The notes beneath the pieces are model-generated. The model saw only the letters and a list, made by a program, of their open reading frames with translations. It was not told where the DNA came from and did not search any database. This document shows, piece after piece, positions 55,318-64,000 of a DNA stretch of 64,000 nucleotides. Source of the DNA: PBB1 sp040400875. Its GTDB lineage: Bacteria; Pseudomonadota; Gammaproteobacteria; Burkholderiales; Burkholderiaceae_C. The stretch is taken from NCBI GenBank assembly GCA_040400875.1, contig JBBAPK010000001.1:62001-126000 (forward strand), read 5' to 3'. The translations under genes were made by a program, and so were the position numbers. Each line of letters begins with the position of its first letter. Position 1 is the stretch's first letter.

Positions 55318-56246
55318 CGACGCGCACCCTTTTTGAGCGGGGCCGCATGGCCGGGATCAGTCGCCGCTTCGGGCGGGATCGGCGGCGGCTGCTGCAGCCC
55401 GATGGGCTCGAGCACCAGCACATGGCGCACCGCATCGGGCGAGGCCACAGGCAGCAGCCGGATGCGCGCAAAGCCAGCTTGCGACTTGCGATCAACGTCG
55501 ACCACCCGCGCCACCGGCAAGCCCGGCGGATAGACGCCGTCGATGCCCGAGGTCCGCAACTCGTCGCCCACCTGCACATCGGCGTTGCCCGCCATGAAGC
55601 GCAGCTCAAGCCCGTCGCCAGACGCCGACCCGAGGGCCACGCTGCGCGAACCGGTGCGTACATTGAGCACCGGCACGGCGGCATCCTTGTCGACGAGCAG
55701 CGTCACCTCGGAGGACAGCGGATACAGCCGCGTCAGCTGCCCGATCACACCGGCCTCGGTGATAACGGGCGAGCCAGCCACCAGACCCTGAGTCCGGCCG
55801 CGGTCGATCACGACCTTGCGCGAATAGGGATCGGTCGACTCGTACAGCACTTCGGCCGCCTGTGACTTCACCGTGAACGATGAGCGCAGATCGAGCAAAT
55901 CGCGCAGCCGCTCGTTTTCAGACCGCAACTGCTCGACCCGGCCGGCGCGCTCAGCCTGAACGGCCAGCGCCCGGCGCGCAGCGGCCTCAGAAGCCAGCGC
56001 GGTCTGCAGGCCGCCGGCGTAGTCGTCGGTGCGTTCCCACAAGGCGACGGGCACCAGCAAAGCGCGCTGCACCGGATGCAAGGCGGTGGCCAGCAAGGCG
56101 CGCAGCGGTTGGGTCAACTCGAATCGGGCATCGGCCACCATCAGAAACACCGCGAGCGCCGAACACAGCGCGAGCTTGGTGAGTGCCGACAGGCCCTGGC
56201 GAAAGATGGGCGGCGGCGTGCGGTCGATGGTGCCGCCTACTGGCAT
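55314..56246 (-). CDS. mreC: Rod-shape protein MreC
   Basis: A bitopic periplasmic protein of 310 residues that activates PBP2 and RodA. It has an N-terminal membrane helix (residues about 23-43), a coiled coil ('AERAGRVEQLRSENERLRDL'), and beta domains with 'VVIDRGRTQGLVAGSPVITE', 'GVIGQLTRLYPLSSEVTLLV' and 'NADVQVGDELRTSGIDGVYP'. It lies 68 bp after mreB and overlaps mreD. Confidence 0.95.
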   Translation of the reverse strand: MPVGGTIDRTPPPIFRQGLSALTKLALCSALAVFLMVADARFELTQPLRALLATALHPVQRALLVPVALWERTDDYAGGLQTALASEAAARRALAVQAERAGRVEQLRSENERLRDLLDLRSSFTVKSQAAEVLYESTDPYSRKVVIDRGRTQGLVAGSPVITEAGVIGQLTRLYPLSSEVTLLVDKDAAVPVLNVRTGSRSVALGSASGDGLELRFMAGNADVQVGDELRTSGIDGVYPPGLPVARVVDVDRKSQAGFARIRLLPVASPDAVRHVLVLEPIGLQQPPPIPPEAATDPGHAAPLKKGARR

Positions 56247-56314
56247 GGGAATGCTCGCAAAGCCATGGTCCGGTCAGACACTGAGGCCATCACGCCCGCG
56301 CTGCTAACGGGTCG

Positions 56315-57358
56315 TCACTCGGAAGTGAAGATCGAGCCGAGACGCTCCATGCGCTCGAGCGCCATGCCGCAACCGCGCACCACGCAAGTCAGCGGGTCTT
56401 CGGCCACCAGCACCGGCAAGCCGGTTTCCTCGGCCAGCAAGCGGTCGAGGTCGCGCAGCAGCGCACCGCCGCCGGTGAGCATCATGCCTCGCTCGGCGAT
56501 GTCAGCCCCCAGTTCAGGCGGTGTTTGCTCAAGGGCGTTCTTGACCGCCGAGACCATCTGGTTGAGCGGGTCGGTGAGCGCTTCGAGGATCTCGTTGCTG
56601 CTGATGGTGAAGCTGCGCGGCACGCCCTCGCTGAGGTTGCGGCCCTTGACCTCGATTTCCTTGACCTCGGAGCCGGGAAACGCACTGCCGATGCTCTTCT
56701 TGATCATCTCGGCGGTGGGCTCGCCGATCAACATGCCGTAGTTGCGGCGGATGTAGTTGATGATGGATTCATCGAACTTGTCACCGCCCACACGGATGCT
56801 GCCCTTGTAGACCATGCCGCCAAGCGAGATCACGCCGACCTCGGTGGTGCCGCCGCCGATGTCGACCACCATCGAGCCCGACGCCTCTGACACCGGCAAG
56901 CCAGCACCGATGGCCGCGGCCATGGGCTCTTCGATCAGGTAGACCTCGCTGGCACCGGCGCCAAGCGCCGATTCACGGATCGCGCGGCGCTCGACCTGTG
57001 TTGAGCCGCAAGGCACGCAGATGATGATGCGCGGGCTCGGGCGCAGCACCGAGCGCGGATGCACCATGCGAATGAATTGCTTGAGCATCTGCTCGGTGAC
57101 GGTGAAGTCGGCGATCACGCCGTCTTTCATCGGGCGGATGGCTTCGATGTTGCCCGGTACCTTGCCGAGCATGGCCTTGGCTTCGGTGCCAACGGCCTGG
57201 ATGGTCTTCTTGCCGTTGGGCCCGCCTTCGTGGCGGATCGCAACCACCGAGGGCTCGTCGAGCACGATGCCCCTGCCGCGCACGTAGATCAGGGTGTTGG
57301 CGGTGCCAAGGTCGATGGCCAGGTCCGTCGAGAAGTAGCGACGAAAAGATTCGAACAT
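56315..57358 (-). CDS. mreB: Rod-shape actin homologue MreB
   Basis: A 347-residue actin-like ATPase that organises lateral wall synthesis. It starts 'MFESFRRYFSTDLAIDLGTA', which includes the amphipathic membrane-binding helix and phosphate-1 motif 'DLGTANTLIYV'; 'MVVDIGGGTTEVGVISLGG' is phosphate-2 and 'MMLTGGGALLRDLDRLL' the adenosine motif. ATG 57358 is the family start; the frame is open further but not conserved. First gene of its operon, divergent from gatC with 263 bp between starts; the gap holds no other gene I can see. Confidence 0.97.
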   Translation of the reverse strand: MFESFRRYFSTDLAIDLGTANTLIYVRGRGIVLDEPSVVAIRHEGGPNGKKTIQAVGTEAKAMLGKVPGNIEAIRPMKDGVIADFTVTEQMLKQFIRMVHPRSVLRPSPRIIICVPCGSTQVERRAIRESALGAGASEVYLIEEPMAAAIGAGLPVSEASGSMVVDIGGGTTEVGVISLGGMVYKGSIRVGGDKFDESIINYIRRNYGMLIGEPTAEMIKKSIGSAFPGSEVKEIEVKGRNLSEGVPRSFTISSNEILEALTDPLNQMVSAVKNALEQTPPELGADIAERGMMLTGGGALLRDLDRLLAEETGLPVLVAEDPLTCVVRGCGMALERMERLGSIFTSE

Positions 57359-57621
57359 GATGTGCTGGCAGTGCCCGAAGCGGCTTCGCCTGACAACAGC
57401 GCACCACGCTCGAGCCCGACGATTCCATGGAATGAGGAAGGAACGTTTGGGGCAGATTGAACGCCGCTCAACCGCGGCAAACAAGCCCCGGGGCCGGTCA
57501 GGCAACACACCGATAAATCGGGCCTTTGCGATGCGTCCGGAGGGCTTTCAACCAACGAGGATAATACCCGACGGTCCCGGCATCCGGGCCCATTTCACCC
57601 CCTCATCAGACCAATTTCCCC

Positions 57622-57921
57622 ATGGTTTTGACCCTCGAAGACGTCGCGCGGATCGCCCATCTGGCGCGGCTGGAGTTTCAGCCCGAGCAGCAAGCGGCCA
57701 TGCTGAGCCAGCTCAATGCATTCTTTTCGATCGTCGAGCAGATGAGCGCCGTCAACACCAGCGGCATCGAGCCGCTGCACACGCCGCTTTCCGCAATCAG
57801 CGAAGTGCAACTGCGGCTGCGCGATGACGTCGTCACCGAATCCGATCGGCGCGAACTCAACCAGCGCAGCGCACCGGCCGTCGAAGACGGCTTGTTTCTG
57901 GTGCCGAGGGTGGTCGAATGA
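57622..57921 (+). CDS. gatC: Asp/Glu-tRNA amidotransferase subunit C
   Basis: GatC is the small subunit that stabilises the GatAB complex for making Gln-tRNA(Gln) or Asn-tRNA(Asn). The 99-residue sequence 'MVLTLEDVARIAHLARLEFQ', then 'LNAFFSIVEQMSAVNTSGIE' and the terminal 'RSAPAVEDGLFLVPRVVE' are characteristic. Its stop overlaps the gatA start (ATGA), so the three subunits are translated in order. Confidence 0.95.
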   Translation: MVLTLEDVARIAHLARLEFQPEQQAAMLSQLNAFFSIVEQMSAVNTSGIEPLHTPLSAISEVQLRLRDDVVTESDRRELNQRSAPAVEDGLFLVPRVVE

Positions 57922-59426
57922 GCGTCGAGCTGCACGATCTGGGCGTGGCCGAGCTGCTGTGCGCGTTCGACTCTAAGCAGGTCTCGAGCGTCGAGGCCAC
58001 AAAACATCTCTTGTCGCGCGCGACAGCGCACCAGCACCTCGGTGCCTGGCTTTGCATGGACGCCGACGCGGCGCTGGCACAAGCTCAAAAGGCCGACGCG
58101 ATGCGCGCTCAGGGTGACGCCTCGCCGCTGCTGGGCGTGCCGCTGGCGCACAAGGACATCTTCGTCACCCGTGATCTGCCCACCACCGCCGGCTCGAAGA
58201 TGCTGGCCAACTACCGCAGCCCGTTTGACGCCACCGTGGTGGCGCGGCTCGCCGCAGCCGGCATGGTGACGCTGGGCAAGCTCAGCTGCGATGAATTTGC
58301 CATGGGCTCGGGCAATGAGAACTCGGCCTGGGGCCATGTCAAGAACCCGTGGGACCTGACCCGCGTGCCAGGTGGCTCCTCGGGTGGGTCGGCCGCTGCG
58401 GTGGCGGCCCGGTTGGTACCAGCAGCCACCGGCACCGACACCGGCGGCTCAATCCGCCAGCCGGCCAGCTTCAGCGGCATCACCGGCATCAAGCCAACAT
58501 ACGGCGTGTGCTCGCGCTTCGGCATGATCGCCTTCGCCTCCAGTCTCGATCAGGCCGGCCCCATGGCGCGCAGCGCTGAAGACTGCGCACTGCTGCTGGG
58601 CGCGATGAGCGGCTTCGATGAGCGCGACTCGACCTGCGCCGAGCGGCCGCCGCAGGACTTCGCTGCACAGATGCGCACGCCGCGCGAGCAAGCCACCGCC
58701 GCGCAGCCACTCAAGGGCCTGCGCATCGGGCTGCCGCGCGAGTTCTTTCCGGCAGCGCTGTCGGCCGACGTGGACCATGCGGTGCGCAACGCGCTGGCCG
58801 AGATGGAAAAGCTCGGCGCCACGCTGGTCGACGTGAGTCTGCCGCGCACCGAGCTGTCGATCCCGGTGTACTACATCATTGCGCCGGCCGAGGCCAGCTC
58901 CAACCTGAGCCGCTTTGATGGCGTGCGCTTCGGGCATCGGGCCGCGAAGTACACCGACCTGCTCGACATGTACAAGAAGACCCGCGCCGAAGGCTTCGGC
59001 AACGAGGTCAAGCGCCGCATCATGATCGGCAGCTACGTGCTCAGCCACGGCTACTACGACGCGTATTACCTGCAAGCGCAAAAGCTGCGCCGCATGATCG
59101 CCGACGACTTCCAGCAGTGCTTCACTGAGTGCGACGTGATCGCCGGCCCGGTCGCACCCACGGTGGCCTGGAAGCTCGGCGGCAAGAACGACGACCCGGT
59201 GGCCAACTACCTGGCCGACATCTTCACGCTGCCAGCCAGCCTGGCCGGCCTGCCCGGCATGAGCGTGCCGGCCGGTTTTGCCGCCTTGGGCGAAGGCGCC
59301 GGCATGCCGGTGGGCCTGCAACTGATCGGCAACTATTTCCAGGAGGGTGGCTTGCTGCACGCCGCCCACGCATTTCAGCAGGCCACCGACTGGCACCGCC
59401 GCGCGCCGCAAGGAGCAGCCGCATGA
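57918..59426 (+). CDS. gatA: Asp/Glu-tRNA amidotransferase subunit A
   Basis: An amidase-signature enzyme of 502 residues that releases ammonia from glutamine. The Ser-cisSer-Lys triad is in place: Lys in 'GVPLAHKDIFVTRD', the serines in 'VPGGSSGGSAAAVAARLVPA' and 'TGTDTGGSIRQPASF'. 'TYGVCSRFGMIAFASSLDQA' is a further family segment. It overlaps gatC and gatB by four bases each. Confidence 0.96.
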   Translation: MSVELHDLGVAELLCAFDSKQVSSVEATKHLLSRATAHQHLGAWLCMDADAALAQAQKADAMRAQGDASPLLGVPLAHKDIFVTRDLPTTAGSKMLANYRSPFDATVVARLAAAGMVTLGKLSCDEFAMGSGNENSAWGHVKNPWDLTRVPGGSSGGSAAAVAARLVPAATGTDTGGSIRQPASFSGITGIKPTYGVCSRFGMIAFASSLDQAGPMARSAEDCALLLGAMSGFDERDSTCAERPPQDFAAQMRTPREQATAAQPLKGLRIGLPREFFPAALSADVDHAVRNALAEMEKLGATLVDVSLPRTELSIPVYYIIAPAEASSNLSRFDGVRFGHRAAKYTDLLDMYKKTRAEGFGNEVKRRIMIGSYVLSHGYYDAYYLQAQKLRRMIADDFQQCFTECDVIAGPVAPTVAWKLGGKNDDPVANYLADIFTLPASLAGLPGMSVPAGFAALGEGAGMPVGLQLIGNYFQEGGLLHAAHAFQQATDWHRRAPQGAAA

Positions 59427-60892
59427 CGATCACCGCCACCGGCAAACTGGTCCGCGGCTACGAGGTCGTGATCGGCCTCGAGACCCACGCCCAGCTGTCC
59501 ACGCACAGCAAGATCTTCAGCGGCTCGTCGACGCAGTTCGGCGCGGCGCCCAACACGCAGGCCTCACCCGTTGATCTGGCGCTGCCTGGCACGCTGCCGG
59601 TGATGAACCGCGGCGCGGTCGAGCGCGCCATTCGCTTCGGTGTGGCGGTGGGTGCTCGGGTGGCTCACCAGTCGATCTTCGCGCGCAAGAACTACTTTTA
59701 TCCCGACCTGCCCAAGGGTTACCAGATCAGCCAGTACGAGACGCCGGTGGTGCAAGGCGGCGTGGTCGAGTTCCATGTGGGCGAGGTGATGCACCGCGTC
59801 AACCTCACGCGCGCCCACCTTGAGGAAGACGCGGGCAAGTCGCTGCACGAGGACTACGCAGGCCAGACCGGCATCGACCTCAACCGCGCCGGCACGCCGC
59901 TGCTCGAGATCGTCACCGAGCCCGACATGCGCTCGAGCCTCGAGGCGGCCGAATACGCCAAGACGCTGCACGCGCTGGTGGTGTGGCTGGGCATTTGCGA
60001 CGGCAACATGCAAGAAGGCAGCTTCCGCTGCGACGCCAATGTGTCGGTGCGCAAGCCGGGCGCGCCTTACGGCACGCGGCGCGAGATCAAAAACCTCAAC
60101 AGCTTCAAGTTCTTGCAGCAGGCCATCGACTGCGAAGTCCAGTGGCAAATCGACCTGATCGAAGACGGCGGCACGGTGCAGCAGGCCACGGCGCTGTTCA
60201 ACCCGAACGGCAATGGCGGACGCGGCGAAACCCGCGCCATGCGCACCAAGGAAGACGCCCACGACTACCGCTACTTCCCTGACCCCGACCTGCCGCCGCT
60301 GGTGATCGCGCCCGAATGGATCGAGCAGGTGCGCGCGGCGATGCCCGAGCTGCCGCGGGCGATGGCCGCACGTTTTCAGCGCGACCTCGGCCTGCCCGAA
60401 TACGACGCGCTGGCGGTCACTCAAAGCAAGGCGCACGCAGCCTTCTTCGAATCTGCCACGGCGCTGTGTCAGGCCCCCAAGCTGGTGGCCAACTGGATGA
60501 TGGGCGAGCTGGCGCGGCGCCTGAACGCAGACAACATCGAGCTGGCCCAAAGCCCGGTGGCCGCAAGCACCTTGGCAGCGCTGATCGCGCGCATCGGTGA
60601 CGGCACCATCTCGAACAACGGAGCGCGTCAGGTGTTCGACGCACTGTGGTCAGACGGCTCGACCGATATAGACGCTCTGATTGAAACCAAGGGTCTGCGC
60701 CAGTTGAGCGACACCGGCGAGCTCGATCGCCTGCTCGACGAGGTGCTGGCGGGCCATGCCAAGTCGGTCGAGGAATACCGCGCCGGCAAGGACAAGGCCT
60801 TCAACGCGCTGGTGGGTCAGGCCATGAAGGCCACCAAGGGCAAGGCCAATCCGGCTCAGGTGACCGAACTGCTGAAGAAAAAACTCGGCTGA
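59423..60892 (+). CDS. gatB: Asp/Glu-tRNA amidotransferase subunit B
   Basis: GatB phosphorylates the misacylated tRNA and transfers ammonia to it. The sequence opens 'GYEVVIGLETHAQLSTHSKI', contains 'NYFYPDLPKGYQISQYETPV', 'HLEEDAGKSLHED' and 'GSFRCDANVSVRKPG', and ends in a YqeY-like tail domain ('KATKGKANPAQVTELLKKKL'). ATG 59423 overlaps the gatA stop; length is 489 residues. Confidence 0.96.
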   Translation: MTITATGKLVRGYEVVIGLETHAQLSTHSKIFSGSSTQFGAAPNTQASPVDLALPGTLPVMNRGAVERAIRFGVAVGARVAHQSIFARKNYFYPDLPKGYQISQYETPVVQGGVVEFHVGEVMHRVNLTRAHLEEDAGKSLHEDYAGQTGIDLNRAGTPLLEIVTEPDMRSSLEAAEYAKTLHALVVWLGICDGNMQEGSFRCDANVSVRKPGAPYGTRREIKNLNSFKFLQQAIDCEVQWQIDLIEDGGTVQQATALFNPNGNGGRGETRAMRTKEDAHDYRYFPDPDLPPLVIAPEWIEQVRAAMPELPRAMAARFQRDLGLPEYDALAVTQSKAHAAFFESATALCQAPKLVANWMMGELARRLNADNIELAQSPVAASTLAALIARIGDGTISNNGARQVFDALWSDGSTDIDALIETKGLRQLSDTGELDRLLDEVLAGHAKSVEEYRAGKDKAFNALVGQAMKATKGKANPAQVTELLKKKLG

Positions 60893-60926
60893 GGCCAGCG
60901 GCCACGGCAGCGCCACGCGGACGCTG

Positions 60927-61643
60927 TCACTTCGCGGGCTTGCTCGCTGCCAAGGCGGCTGCAGGCGCAGCGGCCTTGGCGGGCGGCGCGGCGATAGGCA
61001 GCGCGCCGGGTCGGCCACCGGCCCACATGGCGCGCAGCCTCACCAGTTCGGCATCGAAGGTGGCGTTGATGCGTGCCGATTCCGACTGCTGATTGGCCAT
61101 CAAGACACGCTGCGCCTCGGCCGCCGCGTCGTTGGCATCGAGCTGCTGCTTGAGCGCAGCGGGCATCTGGCGGCCCGTGTAGAACTCGGCTTCTTCTTGC
61201 AGCGGCTTGCGCTCGACGGCCAGGTCATCCAGTCGAAGCTGCGACAACTGCAGCGTGCGCTTGAGGTCATCGAGCGCCGCTGCACGGGCTCGCTGGTGAG
61301 CGGCCTCGTTGGGATAGCGCGCACGCAGGTTGCGGTCCCTGCGCACGGCATCGGCATCGGCCGCCGCTCGCAGAGCCCGAGCGCGCTCGATGGCCTCCTG
61401 CTCGGCTTGCTCATCGGCCGTCAAGGGAGCGCTGCGAACTTCACGCGTGGAGCCATCGGCGTTGAGCAGTCGCTGCTCACGGCCGATGCATTCGGCAATC
61501 GGGCGGTCCGAGGTGAGGCGCTTTCCGTTGGCGTCGGTGCAGGCGTAGATCGGCTTGACTTCGGCAAAGGCAAACCCGCAGCCGAGGCCCAACACCAAGG
61601 CGCAGGCTCGAAGGGGGGCTTTGATCAACAGCTCAAACTCCAT
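60927..61643 (-). CDS. Exported DUF4124 protein with coiled coil
   Basis: A 238-residue exported protein of unknown function. After a signal peptide ending GFAFA come the DUF4124 features 'IYACTDANGKRLTSDRPIAE' with a Cys pair, then a long Glu/Arg/Ala coiled coil (residues about 85-205) and an Ala/Pro/Lys-rich tail. DUF4124 proteins are common envelope proteins of betaproteobacteria without established role. The ATG at 61643 overlaps the pyrE stop; a GTG at 61652 would add three residues. Confidence 0.78.
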   Translation of the reverse strand: MEFELLIKAPLRACALVLGLGCGFAFAEVKPIYACTDANGKRLTSDRPIAECIGREQRLLNADGSTREVRSAPLTADEQAEQEAIERARALRAAADADAVRRDRNLRARYPNEAAHQRARAAALDDLKRTLQLSQLRLDDLAVERKPLQEEAEFYTGRQMPAALKQQLDANDAAAEAQRVLMANQQSESARINATFDAELVRLRAMWAGGRPGALPIAAPPAKAAAPAAALAASKPAK

Positions 61644-62325
61644 AACGCTCACGATAACGACTCACCGCCACAACGTGCGCGGCGAGCGCCGGCGAGTCGG
61701 TCGAATCCAGCAGGCTGAGCAAATCGGCCAGCGTGGCAACCGCACAAACCGGCAAACCCAGCGTCTTTTGCACGAACTGCACTGCGGATTCGGCGGCCTC
61801 GTCGGTGGCCTTTTCCTGGCGATCCAAAGCGATCGCGACCGAGCTCGGCACGCCACCAGCAGCGCGGATGAGCTCGATCGATTCACGCACCGAGGTGCCG
61901 GCCGAGATGACGTCGTCGATGATCAGCACCCGGCCTGCGATGGGCGCACCCACCAAGTTTCCGCCCTCGCCGTGGTCCTTGGCTTCCTTGCGGTTGTAGG
62001 CATACGGCACGTTGAGCCCGAGCCGAGCCAGTTCGACCGCCACTGCGGCGGCCAGCACGATGCCCTTGTAGGCCGGGCCGAACAGCATGTCGAACTGCAA
62101 CTCGCCGTCCTGACGGGCCTGCATGAGACGGCGTGCATAAAATTCTGCAAGGCGGCCCAACTTGGCGCCGTCGTTGAAAAGACCTGCATTGAAAAAGTAC
62201 GGCGAGAGCCGGCCTGCCTTGGTCTTGAACTCCCCGAACCGCAACACCCCGGCCTCGAGCGAAAACGCCACGAACTGGCGGGCCAGATCACTCGGGTGTG
62301 ATTCAACGGTCCCGGTCGAACTCAT
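61633..62325 (-). CDS. pyrE: Orotate phosphoribosyltransferase
   Basis: It joins orotate to PRPP in pyrimidine synthesis. The PRPP-binding motif 'RVLIIDDVISAGTSVRESIE' is intact, as are 'GRLSPYFFNAGLFNDGAKLG', 'DMLFGPAYKGIVLAAAVAVE' and 'AYNRKEAKDHGEGG'. ATG 62325 gives 230 residues with a short extra N-terminus; the frame is open far upstream only because it lies antisense to xth. An AGGA ribosome-binding site lies 9-12 bases before the start. Divergent from xth with 12 bp between starts. Confidence 0.96.
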   Translation of the reverse strand: MSSTGTVESHPSDLARQFVAFSLEAGVLRFGEFKTKAGRLSPYFFNAGLFNDGAKLGRLAEFYARRLMQARQDGELQFDMLFGPAYKGIVLAAAVAVELARLGLNVPYAYNRKEAKDHGEGGNLVGAPIAGRVLIIDDVISAGTSVRESIELIRAAGGVPSSVAIALDRQEKATDEAAESAVQFVQKTLGLPVCAVATLADLLSLLDSTDSPALAAHVVAVSRYRERYGV

Positions 62326-62337
62326 CTGAGGATTCCT

Positions 62338-63144
62338 ATGCTGCGTGTGGTCACGTTGAACTTGAACGGCATTCGCTCGGCCATGAGCAAGGGCTTGGCC
62401 GACTGGGTCGCCAAGGCACAGCCCGAGTTTATGGGCGTGCAAGAACTCAAGGCTCAGGCCGACACGGTGGTCGGCCGCTTCGATCAACTGGGCGGCCTGC
62501 GCGGTCAGTTTCACTACGCGCTCAAGAGTGGCTACTCGGGCGTTGGCATGTATGCGCGACACACCCCAAGCGATGTGCGCATCGGCATCGGCAACACCGA
62601 ATTCGATGACGAAGGCCGCTGGGTCGAGTTGCGCTTCGACGACGAGCATCGCGTCGAATTTCCCCGCTTCAGCGTCATCAGCTGCTACTTTCCGAGCGGC
62701 AGCAGCAGCGACGAGCGGCAGCTGGCCAAGTTCCGCTTTCTGGCGCTGATGGAGCCGCACTTGAAGCGCCTGGCCGCCGAGCGCGAATTCATCTTGCTGG
62801 GCGACATCAACATCGCCCACAAGGAAATCGACCTGAAGAACTGGAAGGGCAACTTGAAGAACAGCGGCTTTCTGCCCGAAGAGCGCGAGTGGATGACACG
62901 GCTGCTCGATGCCGACGAAGGCTGCGGGCTGGTCGACGTGTTCCGCACCCTCGAGCCCGGCCCCGATCGCTACACCTGGTGGAGCAATCGCGGGCAGGCG
63001 TGGGCCAAGAACGTGGGCTGGCGCATCGACTACCACCTGGCCACCCCCGGCGTCGCCGCGCGAGCACGCCGCGCCGACATCCACCTCGAGCCGCGGTTTT
63101 CAGACCACGCACCGCTGACCATCGATTACGACCTGAAGCTGTGA
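62338..63144 (+). CDS. xth: Exodeoxyribonuclease III (AP endonuclease)
   Basis: A Mg-dependent exonuclease/AP endonuclease of base-excision repair. Family motifs: 'LRVVTLNLNGIRSA', the catalytic Glu in 'FMGVQELKAQ', 'ILLGDINIAHKEIDLKNWKG', 'GWRIDYHLATPG' and 'FSDHAPLTIDYDL' with the Asp-His pair. Length is 268 residues. An AGGA lies 5 bases before ATG 62338. It is closer to the ExoIII branch (ExoA/XthA) than to eukaryotic APE2. Confidence 0.95.
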   Translation: MLRVVTLNLNGIRSAMSKGLADWVAKAQPEFMGVQELKAQADTVVGRFDQLGGLRGQFHYALKSGYSGVGMYARHTPSDVRIGIGNTEFDDEGRWVELRFDDEHRVEFPRFSVISCYFPSGSSSDERQLAKFRFLALMEPHLKRLAAEREFILLGDINIAHKEIDLKNWKGNLKNSGFLPEEREWMTRLLDADEGCGLVDVFRTLEPGPDRYTWWSNRGQAWAKNVGWRIDYHLATPGVAARARRADIHLEPRFSDHAPLTIDYDLKL

Positions 63145-63155
63145 GGCTTCGCCTC

Positions 63156-64000
63156 TCAGCAGTCGGCGGTGTCCAGCAACGCAGCGAGCTGCTCCAGCCT
63201 GGGGTTGTCGATCAGGTCGGTGATTTCGATGCGGTCGGGGTAGTCGCGGTCGATCGCCTCGTGGATGCGTGCCAAGCTCAGCGAACTGAGGTCGATCTCC
63301 AGCAAGCTGGTGTGCGCGCTCAGCACGCGGCCGGCGACGAATCCCGCGCAGATTTCCTGCAGCCGGCGCACCGTGGGTGATGCTGCGAAGTCATCGGCGT
63401 GTGGCGCATCGATGGCAGCAATCAGCGCATCCACCGCCGCGATGTCTTCACAGAACTCGCCGCGCTCGAAGGCCTCGACCAACGCGTAGCGCTGCAACTT
63501 GCCGCTGGTGGTCTTGGGGATGTGCTTCACAGGCACGATGTGCGCGGCTTCCAGGCCGGTCTGGGCCAGCATCGCGCGGCGCAATTCAAGCATCCTCGGC
63601 ACGAAATCGGCGAGCTCGCCACGGTGCAAAACAAACAGCGCCAGCTCCTCGGTGTGGCCACCGGCGGCTCGCACACCGGCTGCGGCCACACGGTTGGCAT
63701 CGATGCCGATCACCTGCTCGGCCACGCGCTCGAGATCGTGGGGGTGGTAGTTCTGGCCGTTGACGATGACGAGGTCCTTGGCCCGGCCGGTGATCACCAG
63801 TTGGCCATCTGCAAAAAACCCCAGATCGCCGGTGTCGACCCAACCATCGCCGCGCTGCAAGGCGGTGGTCTTTTCATCCTGGCGGTAGTAGCCCGAGGTC
63901 ACGTTGTCGCCACGCATGAGCACATGGCCGAGCACGCGCGCACCAAGCTCGGCGCCGCTGGCATCGGCGATGCGCACGCCGATGCCGGGCAGTGGCTGGC
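63156..64000 (-). CDS. Fatty acyl-AMP ligase-like enzyme with C-terminal carrier domain, 3' part
   Basis: This is the last about 281 residues of a gene whose start lies outside the window. 'MRGDNVTSGYYRQDEKTTAL', 'GWVDTGDLGFFADGQLVITG' and 'RAKDLVIVNGQNYHPHDLER' are the C-terminal part of an adenylate-forming enzyme, with catalytic Lys in 'IPKTTSGKLQRYALVE'. The closing about 75 residues look like an acyl carrier domain; 'IDLSSLSLARIHEAIDRDYP' holds the expected phosphopantetheine Ser in a degenerate context. Such FAAL-ACP proteins load fatty acids onto polyketide or lipid synthases. Convergent with xth with 11 bp between stops. Confidence 0.83.
   Translation of the reverse strand, partial: QPLPGIGVRIADASGAELGARVLGHVLMRGDNVTSGYYRQDEKTTALQRGDGWVDTGDLGFFADGQLVITGRAKDLVIVNGQNYHPHDLERVAEQVIGIDANRVAAAGVRAAGGHTEELALFVLHRGELADFVPRMLELRRAMLAQTGLEAAHIVPVKHIPKTTSGKLQRYALVEAFERGEFCEDIAAVDALIAAIDAPHADDFAASPTVRRLQEICAGFVAGRVLSAHTSLLEIDLSSLSLARIHEAIDRDYPDRIEITDLIDNPRLEQLAALLDTADC

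Noticed and set aside
57560..57565. GATAAT as -10 box of gatC
   Set aside because: No acceptable -35 element at 16-18 bp upstream; a single hexamer is not enough.

Overview
The window is GC-rich chromosomal DNA from a betaproteobacterium of the order Burkholderiales, most likely the Comamonadaceae / Rubrivivax-Leptothrix group. This rests on protein likeness and gene order: a three-gene transhydrogenase pntAA-pntAB-pntB, recA-recX-sucC-sucD-terC running into a pilin locus, mreBCD-mrdA-rodA divergent from gatCAB, and nudJ-mnmA. Nearly everything is core genome. There is no rRNA, recognisable tRNA, CRISPR array, IS element or prophage.

Layout. 1-5224 (+): end of a SPOR protein, a DsbA-type oxidoreductase, lptA-lptB (lipopolysaccharide transport), rpoN (sigma-54) and an RlmL-type rRNA methylase. 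5231-11597 (-): rsmE, fadD, a STAS / anti-sigma kinase pair, and the transhydrogenase genes. 11725-17435 (+): nudJ-mnmA, a GGDEF-EAL protein with a degenerate cyclase motif, and two overlapping c-type cytochrome genes. 17449-18443 (-): vapB with a truncated vapC, then ssb. 18582-24581 (+): recQ, an LpxR-like protein and uvrA, closed by a bidirectional terminator. 24673-35584: a Lys/Ala-tailed SWIB protein, a small membrane protein, and a large minus-strand envelope block (bacterial alpha-2-macroglobulin, penicillin-binding protein 1C, M48 protease).

35741-39117 (+): moaC whose 3' end runs into a higB toxin remnant, an intact higA, a DTW-domain tRNA modification gene, and a DUF5666 lipoprotein gene interrupted by one in-frame TAG. 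39266-49540 (-): pilin glycosylation and type IV pilin locus (pglL, tfpX, pilA with a sigma-54 promoter), an FHA / PP2C / Ser-Thr kinase module, terC, a cytochrome P450 and sucDC. 49779-51496 (-): recX and recA with a LexA box. 51608-57358 (-): the rod-shape operon mreB-mreC-mreD-mrdA-rodA. 57622-60892 (+): gatCAB. 60927-64000: a DUF4124 protein, pyrE, xth, and the end of an acyl-AMP ligase with a carrier-protein domain.

The most notable points are: (i) two unrelated toxin-antitoxin loci (vapBC, higBA) in which the toxin has lost its 5' part and the antitoxin is intact; (ii) a GG-N10-GC sigma-54 promoter ahead of pilA, with an 11-bp homopolymer and an inverted repeat between promoter and start; (iii) a complete Hanks kinase / PP2C / FHA signalling module next to the pilin locus, with the kinase apparently starting at a CTG that overlaps the terC stop; (iv) a 100-N gap flanked by an exact 55-bp duplication, which looks like an unmerged assembly overlap inside the 3' end of pilA; and (v) a P450 gene fused by overlap to sucD. 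I did not find a clearly new multi-gene system. No intergenic stretch exceeds 300 bp.
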